Source of the DNA: Methanosarcina acetivorans C2A
GTDB taxonomy: Archaea > Halobacteriota > Methanosarcinia > Methanosarcinales > Methanosarcinaceae
Assembly: GCF_000007345.1 (NCBI RefSeq)
Contig: NC_003552.1
Span: 620,001 to 684,000 of the forward strand
Length of the DNA stretch: 64,000 nucleotides
Direction: 5' to 3'
Below are positions 51,739-60,299 of the stretch, one piece after another. The notes beneath the pieces are model-generated. The model saw only the letters and a list, made by a program, of their open reading frames with translations, was not told the origin of the DNA and searched no databases. Every line of letters begins with the position of its first letter. Position 1 is the stretch's first letter. The translations under genes were made by a program, and so were the position numbers.

Positions 51739-52695
51739 ATGATAAAAAATAAATTTGGAATAAAAATGCTAATTTTGGCAATTCTGCTGGTAAGCATGGC
51801 GTTTGTGCCGGCTGTGAGTGCCTCTTTTGAGAAAACCAATGAACAACAGATGCCAGAAGAAGTAAAAGAATGGATTGAAAAAAATACGGTGGATGAAGAA
51901 ACAAAAATTTGGAGAGCGAAACAAACCGAACAATGGATGCAAAATCATACTGTAAATGTAACATCAACTACAACTTACAAATACTATAATGGGCAACTCG
52001 AAATAAAAGAAGTTTATACAAGTAAAGATCCTGAAAATAAAGCTAAAGTCAATGATTTTACAAAAATAAGTAAAATACCAATCAGCGCAAAAGATAAAAT
52101 TACGATTTTAAATGGTGAGTCCTTCACTCTTGAAGAAGGAAACGAGAAAGTTATCGTAACTGAAAAAACAGTAGTAATAACAAGTCAAACTGATCCATAC
52201 CCCTGGTGGGATTATGGCTATCAATATCCTCAGTGGACATGGTCAGAAGACAATGACCAGTATGCCAGAGAAGACCCGATAAATCTTGCATGGGAATATA
52301 CAAATCTCAATACTGTAAAGTCTGTGATTTTAGACCAAGGATGGAAGGACAACATTTTCGAATATACTTATTATGTATCGGACCCGGTAAATGGTTGGAT
52401 TGAAGATGATGGCGTTGCCACTGACGAAGAACGTTATCTTGGCGGTTATCACACAAGATTGTTTGAATTGAATAACGGAGATGTCGTGGGTGGCGCGCAT
52501 CATGATGATCCATTCCCTCATGAAGCAGATGAATTTGAAACTGCTGAAGATGTGGTTGCTGAATTCTTTGACGGCAATGTAAATAACTGGTGGGTATTAT
52601 ATGATCACCGAGAGCTTGATAATGAAGTAGGAACGCCAAATTCAGAACCATGGAATGATGGAGAAGCCACTTGTATATATAAAGTAGGAAGTTAA
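51739..52695 (+). CDS. Unrecognised secreted protein sharing the signal peptide of the C39-like gene
   Basis: A 318-residue exported protein. Its signal IKNKFGIKMLILAILLVSMAFVPAVSA is nearly the same as that of the C39-like protease at 48702, including the DNA (gtaagcatggcgtttgtgcc region), while the mature parts are unrelated. A charged region with Lys/Glu helices (EVKEWIEKNTVDEETKIWRAKQTEQWMQNHTVNV) is followed by an aromatic-rich domain (PYPWWDYGYQYPQWTWSEDNDQY). A C-terminal part with HHDDPFPHEADEFETAEDVVAEFFDG could bind metal through its His/Asp cluster. No family is recognised. It is preceded by leader element D. Confidence 0.75.
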   Translation: MIKNKFGIKMLILAILLVSMAFVPAVSASFEKTNEQQMPEEVKEWIEKNTVDEETKIWRAKQTEQWMQNHTVNVTSTTTYKYYNGQLEIKEVYTSKDPENKAKVNDFTKISKIPISAKDKITILNGESFTLEEGNEKVIVTEKTVVITSQTDPYPWWDYGYQYPQWTWSEDNDQYAREDPINLAWEYTNLNTVKSVILDQGWKDNIFEYTYYVSDPVNGWIEDDGVATDEERYLGGYHTRLFELNNGDVVGGAHHDDPFPHEADEFETAEDVVAEFFDGNVNNWWVLYDHRELDNEVGTPNSEPWNDGEATCIYKVGS

Positions 52696-52775
52696 GGGAT
52701 CAAAATTCTGCAAGTACATATCAAACGGAAAATGATGAAAAAAAATCATCTTTCCTATTTTTAGGGGGCTTAAAC

Positions 52776-53219
52776 ATTAATTTCCAAAAGAAATTATTTC
52801 ATCCTTTGATAATCTCTTTTGTAGTTGTTTGCATCGTAGCTGGTCTTGAAACTATAGATCTTTACAGGATATTTGGAACTTATGGTGAGAGATTTGAGAC
52901 AGTTATTAATCTACTTATCTTCCCTGCAACTCCGATTATTTATGGGTGGATTGTAAAAGATAAGATAGGGGCAATTATAGTTGGAACAGTTCCTATTTTC
53001 ATTCTTTTGTTTTTTGGAAATTTATTTTTTGGAAATCTTATCTATAAGGACGGTCTCAACATCAGCCGGTTTTTGACTATTCTTGTCTATGCTGTGAGTT
53101 TGGCAACTCTTGGTGGTTTAGCCGGGTATTTTTCATCAAAGAGAGAATTAAAGTACCTTATTATTTCCATTTTTTTTGGAATAATGTGGACTCCGGTTTT
53201 CTTAAGTGGAATCAATTGA
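52776..53219 (+). CDS. Small integral membrane protein (probable ATT start)
   Basis: A polytopic membrane protein of about 147 residues with four likely helices (IISFVVVCIVAGLETIDLY, ETVINLLIFPATPIIYGWIV, AIIVGTVPIFILLFFGNLFFG, RFLTILVYAVSLATLGGLAGYF and a last hydrophobic stretch YLIISIFFGIMWTPVFL). The first canonical start is TTG 52806, which lacks a ribosome site and begins at the first helix. AGGGGG lies 7 nt upstream of ATT 52776, giving (M)NFQKKLFHPLIISF, a natural basic N-terminus. I therefore extend to 52776. No family is recognised. It follows the secreted protein gene by 80 bp. Confidence 0.6.
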   Translation: MNFQKKLFHPLIISFVVVCIVAGLETIDLYRIFGTYGERFETVINLLIFPATPIIYGWIVKDKIGAIIVGTVPIFILLFFGNLFFGNLIYKDGLNISRFLTILVYAVSLATLGGLAGYFSSKRELKYLIISIFFGIMWTPVFLSGIN

Positions 53220-53309
53220 TTTTAAAATCTAACTGATGGCAATAATTTAATAATTTGGGGGTAATACTCCTGAAGGGTTGACTATAAACGGTGTGTGAGA
53301 GATGTAGCA

Positions 53310-53600
53310 GATATATGGAGTGATGCTGAATCATCTTTCAGTAACAGTTGAAGTATTGACTCATATAATAAATCTATATTCAAAGAAACGTATGAACTGG
53401 CTCCCGAAGAACACATAGCACAACCCAAAACACATAGCACAACCCAAATCATTATGGCTACTTCGATGGTCGATGCCATGGTCCGAAGGAAAATATACGT
53501 ATTGGGCAGAGGGAGAATATGAATTTAAAGTTATTTTTGAAGGTGAAATTACGGATACCTACGGAACACTGCCACACCCATGGAATTCTGTAATTATAGA
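53310..53600 (+). pseudogene. Frameshifted relic of the small membrane protein family found at 54025 and 56154
   Basis: Successive frames read VTVEVL (near 53342-53359), then DSYNKSIFKETYELAPEEHIAQPK (about 53357-53430), then KYTYWAEGEYEFKVIFEGEITDTYGTLPHPWNSVIIELI (about 53490-53607). These line up in order with EVTVEVLDSHNSSIFKESYKLHPNETISEAKP ... KEYTFRTTLDNGTEESTITITLHRWSTAIIVI of the intact genes. At least two frameshifts break it. An 18-bp direct repeat (acacatagcacaacccaa, 53411-53446) has arisen inside the relic. Confidence 0.75.
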
Positions 53601-53734
53601 GCTCATCCCAAAACCTATTTTTATCCCTGCATCGGTCAAAATTTCAGAATTATTTTCATTATCTGTGACTCGATTGACTATTTCAGATTCAAGATTCGGA
53701 GAGCCGATTTTGAGTTTTGGGATAAGCTCATAGA

Positions 53735-54024
53735 TATAGATGAAGCGAATGATTCTAACTCTCAAATCTGCATAAAAGAAATAACCGTCCATTGGTCATC
53801 GGTTAAGGAATTTTCTTGCCTGAAGGATATCGATTTTGCACCAAAAGTCGTCTTAAATTTTGTCCTTTTTACATGAAATCGATATCCAGTTCCAATCACC
53901 AATGGGATACAGTTTTTGAGAACTGTTACGAAAATGGAGGCAATTTATCATGATTCCTCACTTAACCGAAGACGCATGAATAACCGTCTAATCTTTTGAA
54001 CCTGCGGTCATAGGAGGATTTCAA
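53735..54024. other. Broken spacer shared with two other sites
   Basis: gatgaa(g/a)(c/t)gaatgattctaactctcaaatctg and the following pieces recur at 56067-56105. The middle matches 50818-50900. The final cttttgaacctgcggtcata with its ribosome site (AGGAGG at 54013-54018) recurs before the paralogous gene at 56154. It is a mosaic of duplicated pieces; no gene is supported. Confidence 0.6.
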
Positions 54025-54435
54025 ATGCAACATATCAGAAAAATACTTCTCTTCTTGCTGATCATACCCATAGTTGCAATTGTGGGTTATTATGCATTGA
54101 TATTTCTTCTGGGCGGTCCGGCTTTACCTAATTTTTTTGAAATCAGAAATAATGATGCAGGGACCCATGAAGTAACTGTAGAAATATTGGACTCGCACAA
54201 TAGTTCCATATTTGAAGAATCATACAAGCTTTATCCGGATGAAAGGGCTTCAGAAGCAAAACCGTTCGGTCTTCAATATTCTACTGGAATGAAAAAATAT
54301 ACATTCAAGATTACACTGGATAACGGAGTTGAAGAGGAAACCATTCCAGTACCCTTACATCGTTGGAGCACAGCTATCATAGTTATAGATTGGGAAAACG
54401 AAGACCCGATAATGATAATGATGGATATTGTTTGA
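54025..54435 (+). CDS. Small membrane-anchored beta-sandwich protein, copy 1
   Basis: A 136-residue protein of unknown function from ATG 54025 behind AGGAGG. It has an N-terminal anchor (RKILLFLLIIPIVAIVGYYALIFLLGG) and then an outside domain with the order of a small immunoglobulin-like or DUF-type sandwich: FFEIRNNDAGTHEVTVEILDSHNSSIFEESYKLYPDERASEAKPFGL ... KYTFKITLDNGVEEETIPVPLHRWSTAIIVIDWENEDPI. The pattern 'N-x-D-x-x-x-H-x-V-x-V-x-I-x-D' followed by 'Y-x-L-x-P-x-E' recalls archaeal surface domains in which a charged group modulates a carrier. Intact paralogue at 56154; decayed relative at 53310; distant relative at 54649. Confidence 0.75.
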   Translation: MQHIRKILLFLLIIPIVAIVGYYALIFLLGGPALPNFFEIRNNDAGTHEVTVEILDSHNSSIFEESYKLYPDERASEAKPFGLQYSTGMKKYTFKITLDNGVEEETIPVPLHRWSTAIIVIDWENEDPIMIMMDIV

Positions 54436-54502
54436 GAGGAAGCTTGTCCAGGTATTTTCTAACAAGTTTACACATCACTGAAATTATATTTTTGTATTAT
54501 AG

Positions 54503-54565
54503 GGGTTCAAACGAACCTTCCGGAGTAGATTCAAAATCCCGTTGTTCCCGGAGGCATGAGTTTAT
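54503..54565 (+). promoter_or_regulatory. Leader element E: decayed copy
   Basis: GGGGTTCAAACGAACCTTCC (54503-54522) and GGAGTAGATTC, followed by TTCCCGGAGGCATG (54546-54559), match leaders C and D across the loop and second hairpin. The right arm (TTCAAAATCCC) no longer pairs well. A TATA-like ATTATATTTTTG lies upstream (about 54484-54495). The next gene (54649) is itself frameshifted. Confidence 0.5.
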
Positions 54566-54648
54566 GCTATTATAACTAAGCGAATATTTTCGTACATTTA
54601 CAGAATAACACAGATTGTTATCTTACTATTTTAGAAAGGAGTGACAAG

Positions 54649-55076
54649 GTGAGTCTATTTAATAAAATAATAGCAGTATTTCTAATTTTCTTTGTTTTGA
54701 CAATGCTTCTTATAACAGCACCATGGCGTTCACAACAATCGAACCACTTTATACAATCAAGAATTATGATGAACATCCACATAATGCAACTGTCAGAATT
54801 ACTGGGTACAATGGAGAGTATTTTGGAGAAACAGATTATCAACTCAATTCAGGACAAACTGTAAGTGTAGAAAAACCAAGAAAGCTCTTAATGAAATGGT
54901 CGAACCCATTTAAAGATGGGTATTTACACTATGCGTCCGGGGATTATCATTACTATATTGTATCTGAGAATATGTCAACAACTTATTATTCTACTCCGCA
55001 CCTTACAAACACTGTAATCTTTGAACTAATCAATGAAAGTGGAGAATTCAACGTATTCATTACAGAAACTACGTAA
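54649..55076 (+). pseudogene. Frameshifted small membrane protein of the same family
   Basis: GTG 54649, behind AAAGGAGTGA, opens a frame with an anchor (SLFNKIIAVFLIFFVLTMLLITAP). The matching outside domain continues in another frame from about 54723 (TTIEPLYTIKNYDEHPHNATVRITGYNGEYFGETDYQLNSGQTVSVEKPRKLL ... NTVIFELINESGEFNVFITE) and ends at TAA 55076. It aligns in order with the proteins at 54025 and 56154. A single lost base (or two extra) near 54718-54724 would restore one 142-residue protein. It is either a recent frameshift mutation or a sequencing error. The second frame starts with its own ATG but lacks an anchor and ribosome site. Confidence 0.75.
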
Positions 55077-55279
55077 AAAAGGAAAAATTAAAAATGGGGA
55101 TGGGTTCCACATAATACCTATTTTTAAGTGGTTTATTTCATTGCAAAAAAAGTACTGGTAATATTTAACAGTATATATTTTTCTGACCAAACTCTCAAAC
55201 AATTCTCCTTATTATATATTACTGTTAAAAAATATAATCATAACTATTACATGCAATTTGGTTGTTGAATACGCTGGTA

Positions 55280-55355
55280 AGAAAACTTATAAAGAGCTAT
55301 CTAAATGTAGTTTATGGAGTTCAAACATAGAAACTCAAGTTGAATTATTGAGAGG
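55280..55355 (+). promoter_or_regulatory. Leader element F: promoter with left arm only
   Basis: AAACTTATAAAG (about 55283-55294) is a good TATA box. GGAGTTCAAAC at 55316-55326 is the left arm. The right arm is reduced to a partial TTGAA (about 55340-55344). The start codon of the next gene is only 40 nt further on. Confidence 0.5.
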
Positions 55356-55364
55356 TTTTATTGT

Positions 55365-55823
55365 ATGGAAGACACGACCTCGGTTCTAAATAAAACTCAG
55401 GAAGTAGTTGGAGTTTTATTTGGAGTCGTATTATTTTATTCTTGGCTCATATTTATATCTGATATAAAAATGTTATTTTTTTCAGAAACGATGTTTGTAA
55501 ATGGCAACGAAATGACCAAGGCTCAATATTGGGGTCAAGTAGATCAATGGCTTGGAGCAGGTCTTATTTTATTTTTTTTGATTTTTGGACACTATTTACT
55601 GTATAGTAAGAACATGAGCAGTATTGAAAAAAGTCGTGACATCATCGGTATGAAAAGCGCATTAATAGGCTTTATTCTGTGGCTCTTAATAGCAATAATT
55701 ACTTTTTTATCTAAAATTACTATTCCTTATTCTCTCAATATAGCCGGTGGATACATTATAATAATTTCCATTTATTTTTTAATGAGAAAGAATCTATATG
55801 AAATTTCAGATTTCGGGCAATAA
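55365..55823 (+). CDS. Unrecognised membrane protein with about four helices
   Basis: A 152-residue integral membrane protein from ATG 55365 (weak ribosome site GAGAGG at 55350-55355). The helices are VVGVLFGVVLFYSWLIFI, GAGLILFFLIFGHYLLY, SALIGFILWLLIAIITFL and YSLNIAGGYIIIISIYFLM. A loop contains FVNGNEMTKAQYWGQVDQW. The ends are hydrophilic (MEDTTSVLNKTQE, RKNLYEISDFGQ). No family or motif is recognised. It is single, with leader element F immediately upstream. Confidence 0.7.
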   Translation: MEDTTSVLNKTQEVVGVLFGVVLFYSWLIFISDIKMLFFSETMFVNGNEMTKAQYWGQVDQWLGAGLILFFLIFGHYLLYSKNMSSIEKSRDIIGMKSALIGFILWLLIAIITFLSKITIPYSLNIAGGYIIIISIYFLMRKNLYEISDFGQ

Positions 55824-55909
55824 CAGAATAGTTTTGGCATGTTATTTACATTATAACTTTTGACCTTCCTTTACTATACTCAAACGGTCTCTAACTCCTT
55901 TGACATCAT

Positions 55910-56035
55910 AGAATCAAAGTAGCTCGTACTCACAGCTTACTTACATTCGTGCAGACTGAGGCTTAGGAAGAGCGGCTTGACACAGTCCTCGCCTTTCGGA
56001 CTGAATTCAGGCATGACAACTATCTTTACACTGCC
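55910..56035 (+). pseudogene. Short DUF3160 relic
   Basis: From 55943 the DNA translates TFVQTEA-stop-EERLDTVLAFRTEFRHDNYLYTA. This lines up with TFMQTEAWEDKQLNTALASWTELRHDTILYA, a fixed block of the five intact DUF3160 genes. A weaker match to the preceding KPLLVSYP block lies just upstream. One Trp codon has become TAG. This remnant shows that a sixth DUF3160 gene once existed here, between members of the small membrane protein family. Confidence 0.7.
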
Positions 56036-56153
56036 GCATACATGGAGTTCTGTAATTATGGGTATAGATGAAATGAATGATTCTAACTCTCAAATCTGTA
56101 TATCAGAAATAACCGTATAAGCTTTTGAACCTGCGGTCATAGAGGAATTTCGA

Positions 56154-56576
56154 ATGCAAAATATCAGAAAAATACTTTTCCGCCTGTTGATCATACCCAT
56201 AGCTGTAATTGTGAGTTATTATGTGTTAATGCTTCTTGCAGGCGGTCCAGCCTTACCTGATTTTGTTGAAATCAGAAATAACGATACGGAGCCCCACGAA
56301 GTAACTGTAGAAGTATTGGACTCACATAACAGTTCCATATTCAAAGAATCATATAAGCTGCATCCAAACGAAACGATTTCTGAGGCAAAGCCGTTTAGTC
56401 TTCTATATTCTATTTATATGAAAGAATATACATTCAGGACTACACTGGATAATGGAACTGAAGAATCAACTATTACAATAACTTTACATCGTTGGAGCAC
56501 AGCTATCATAGTTATAGATTGGGATAACAGGTATCCAATAACGACAATGGTAAAGGTCGAAACTGGTAACCATTGA
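56154..56576 (+). CDS. Small membrane-anchored beta-sandwich protein, copy 2
   Basis: A 140-residue paralogue of the protein at 54025 (most residues identical or similar). It starts at ATG 56154 behind AGAGGA. Anchor RKILFRLLIIPIAVIVSYYVLMLLAGG; outside domain FVEIRNNDTEPHEVTVEVLDSHNSSIFKESYKLHPNETISEAKPFSL ... EYTFRTTLDNGTEESTITITLHRWSTAIIVIDWDNRYPI. The tail differs (TTMVKVETGNH). The DNA both upstream (cttttgaacctgcggtcata) and downstream (caggtatt.tct near 56600) is shared with the 54025 copy, so the duplicated unit was larger than the gene. Function unknown. Confidence 0.75.
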   Translation: MQNIRKILFRLLIIPIAVIVSYYVLMLLAGGPALPDFVEIRNNDTEPHEVTVEVLDSHNSSIFKESYKLHPNETISEAKPFSLLYSIYMKEYTFRTTLDNGTEESTITITLHRWSTAIIVIDWDNRYPITTMVKVETGNH

Positions 56577-57228
56577 AATGGTTTGAGAAGTTGATTATTC
56601 AGGTATTCTCTGATACTTTTTACATCACTGATATCACATCTTTGTATGATAGGAAGCCGTCTACTTCAAAAGTGTAGTTCTCTCAAACCCTATTGGTGGC
56701 ACAAACCTGAAGTTCCAACCACCATATTTTTTCATTTTGGCTTTCAGGAGAAAGCTCAAACTGATTAATGTTAAAACCGGAGCGCATTAATGGTATGCCA
56801 TAATAACAAATAGTTATGCCTGGTAAGAAGTTATTTTCTACTTAATTCATCTCCGGGGCCGGACTTTTCGCTGGAAGCTATGTTTTCCTGAAATGTTCTC
56901 TCCACCGGAGTTCCAATGGCAAGGCTGTCGTAACTTCCGGAACTCTCCCGTCCTGAGACAGTAAGGATTTTAAGCGTTTGATAGCTAATCCCTGGACTTC
57001 GATCAAATTAACCGAAATTCCTATTCTCTTTTCACAGGTTCCTGTTCGAAATGACAGAATATTAATATTACTTTATTAATATGGTCTCTCAAGTTTCAAT
57101 AAGATTAACTATCAGTAAAATTAATCCTTATCTACATTCAGTCTTCAGGTTATGATTCTTACGTCATTATTATCGTTAATCTGTAACCTTCATTGACCTT
57201 TGACTGTCATCAATAAAACCCTTAATTC
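56577..57228. other. Intergenic region with a possible aroC relic and the heme operon promoter
   Basis: No intact gene. Between about 56870 and 56945 the DNA resembles the 5' end of aroC: gctggaa, ttttc, atgtt and ggcaaggctgtcg appear in the order and spacing of gctggaa, ttttc, atgtt, ggcagggctgtcg at 19298-19370. A palindrome at 57059-57082 is listed separately. AT-rich promoter-like DNA lies in 57055-57130. Confidence 0.4.
57059..57082. promoter_or_regulatory. Perfect 9-bp inverted repeat upstream of the heme operon
   Basis: ATATTAATA (57059-57067), spacer TTACTT, TATTAATAT (57074-57082). It overlaps TATA-like sequence about 150 bp before ahbD. It has the size of a dimeric regulator site and may control the heme genes; no regulator gene is adjacent. 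Confidence 0.45.
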
Positions 57229-58838
<1,610 letters not shown>

Positions 58839-58842
58839 AATT

Positions 58843-59301
58843 ATGGATAAAACGGATGTAAAACTTCTAAAACTCGTGCAGGATGGAATTCCTATCACTC
58901 ATTCTCCTTTCAAAGGGTTTGCTTCCGAACTTGGAATAAGTGAACAGGAGGTTGTTGACAGGCTTAAAAAGCTCCAGAAAGCCGGGAAGATCCGTCGCTT
59001 TGCGGCTTCAATCGGACACAGAGCCATAGGCATAACAGCCAATGCAATGTGTGTCTGGAATGTTCCTGATGAGCAGATCGAAACGGTAGGGAATATCATG
59101 GCGGACTTTCCCGAAGTGACGCACTGTTATGAGCGTCCCCGTTATCCTGACTGGCAGTACAATCTGTTTACGATGGTGCATTCCTATACTCCCGAAGATT
59201 GCAAAAAAGTGGCTGAAAGGATCTCGGAAGCTACCGGGATTAAGGATTATACCCTTTTCTTCAGCGACAGAGAATTCAAGAAAACAGGAGTAAGGCTTTA
59301 A
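58843..59301 (+). CDS. ahbB: Siroheme decarboxylase subunit AhbB
   Basis: Partner of AhbA, 152 residues from ATG 58843 (AGGTGA 5-10 nt upstream; an in-frame upstream ATG at 58825 is unlikely). Same fold: MDKTDVKLLKLVQDGIPITHSPFKGFASELGISEQEVVDRLKKLQKAGKIRRFAASIGHRAIG then ANAMCVWNVPDEQIETVGNIMADFPEVTHCYERPRYPDWQYNLFTMVHSY. The VTHCYERP His and WQYNLF stretch are typical of the decarboxylase branch. The gap to ahbA is 4 nt, so the two are translated together. The order ahbD-ahbA-ahbB on one strand supports a single heme unit. Confidence 0.9.
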   Translation: MDKTDVKLLKLVQDGIPITHSPFKGFASELGISEQEVVDRLKKLQKAGKIRRFAASIGHRAIGITANAMCVWNVPDEQIETVGNIMADFPEVTHCYERPRYPDWQYNLFTMVHSYTPEDCKKVAERISEATGIKDYTLFFSDREFKKTGVRL

Positions 59302-59495
59302 AAGCCGGAGGTAAATAAGACTGAGCGGCTTTGAGGCTGGCTGTAAAAGCGGGCTTTAAGGCATTAATCATCCATTTATTATTCGTTTGTTAAACACTTA
59401 TTACCATATTATTGTCAATTTATTATATATTTACGCAAAATTTATTAATTATTTATATTCATTCACCAGAGCTTTCATTTGCGAGGTCCCTGAAA

Positions 59496-60158
59496 ATGGC
59501 TGAAACAAATAATTTTCTCCCCCTCATGCTTGACCTTTCAGGTAGGAAAATCGTGATTTTTGGGGGTGGCTCCGTTGGGGAGCGCAAGGCTGAGCTTTTC
59601 TGCGGCTGCGCGGATACCGTTGTCGTCAGCCTTGACTTCTCCGAAAAGCTGCAGGAACTCGGGGCATCAGGGCAGGTTCGGCTGCTCAGGCTTGACCTTG
59701 CAGCAGCGACGGACTCCGAGCTAGGGGAAATCATTTCAGGGGCTTTTCTCGTTATTCCTGCAACCAGCAGTTCCGAACTTAATCGGAAAATCACTGATAT
59801 TGCAGGGGAAAGCGATATTTTGATTAATCAGGTGGATGCTTTAGGTAGTGTCGTAATCCCCTCTGTCATCAAAAGAGGAGACCTTGTGATAGGGATTTCC
59901 ACCCTCGGGCACAGTCCTGCGGTCTCGAAATACACCCGCAGGCAGATAGAAGGGGTGATAACTCCTGCATATTCCGATATGATCCGGCTTCAGGACGAAC
60001 TGAGGACTTATCTCAAACTGCACGTAAAGGAGCAGAGGAAAAGGAAAGCGCTTCTCTGGAAGGTCCTGGAAAGCGAGGGTGTCTGGAACGGCTTTTCCGA
60101 ATCTTATGAAAAGGCTGCAGAAAATGCGTATGCAATAATCTCGGATAAGCTCGAATAA
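59496..60158 (+). CDS. Precorrin-2 dehydrogenase (Met8/CysG N-terminal type)
   Basis: Oxidises precorrin-2 to sirohydrochlorin with NAD, on the way to siroheme, and from there to heme, F430 or corrinoids. 220 residues from ATG 59496 (GAGGT at 59483-59487); the frame is open 28 codons upstream through AT-rich non-coding DNA. It has the Rossmann signature PLMLDLSGRKIVIFGGGSVGERKAELF, then FLVIPATSSSELNRKITDIAGESDILINQVDALGSVVIPSVIKRGDLVIGISTLGHSPAVSKYTRRQIEG. The latter contains the Met8-like region with the catalytic Asp (NQVDA). There is no ferrochelatase or methylase domain attached. It comes about 190 bp after ahbB on the same strand. Confidence 0.9.
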   Translation: MAETNNFLPLMLDLSGRKIVIFGGGSVGERKAELFCGCADTVVVSLDFSEKLQELGASGQVRLLRLDLAAATDSELGEIISGAFLVIPATSSSELNRKITDIAGESDILINQVDALGSVVIPSVIKRGDLVIGISTLGHSPAVSKYTRRQIEGVITPAYSDMIRLQDELRTYLKLHVKEQRKRKALLWKVLESEGVWNGFSESYEKAAENAYAIISDKLE

Positions 60159-60299
60159 TTTCAAATAATATCGAACAATCAATCTTTAAATGGAAACCCT
60201 TTAGTAAAAAAATGGCTGAAGATTTCCGGACAAGTTTAATTTACAACTCCCTATATTATTCATTCTATTTCCTGTATTCATTCTATCCGGAGGCTCTCT

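Noticed and set aside
53473-53733. 86-residue open frame as a real gene
   Set aside because: Its first half is the tail of a small membrane protein domain in a frame-broken context and its second half is unrelated filler. It is better explained as part of a relic.
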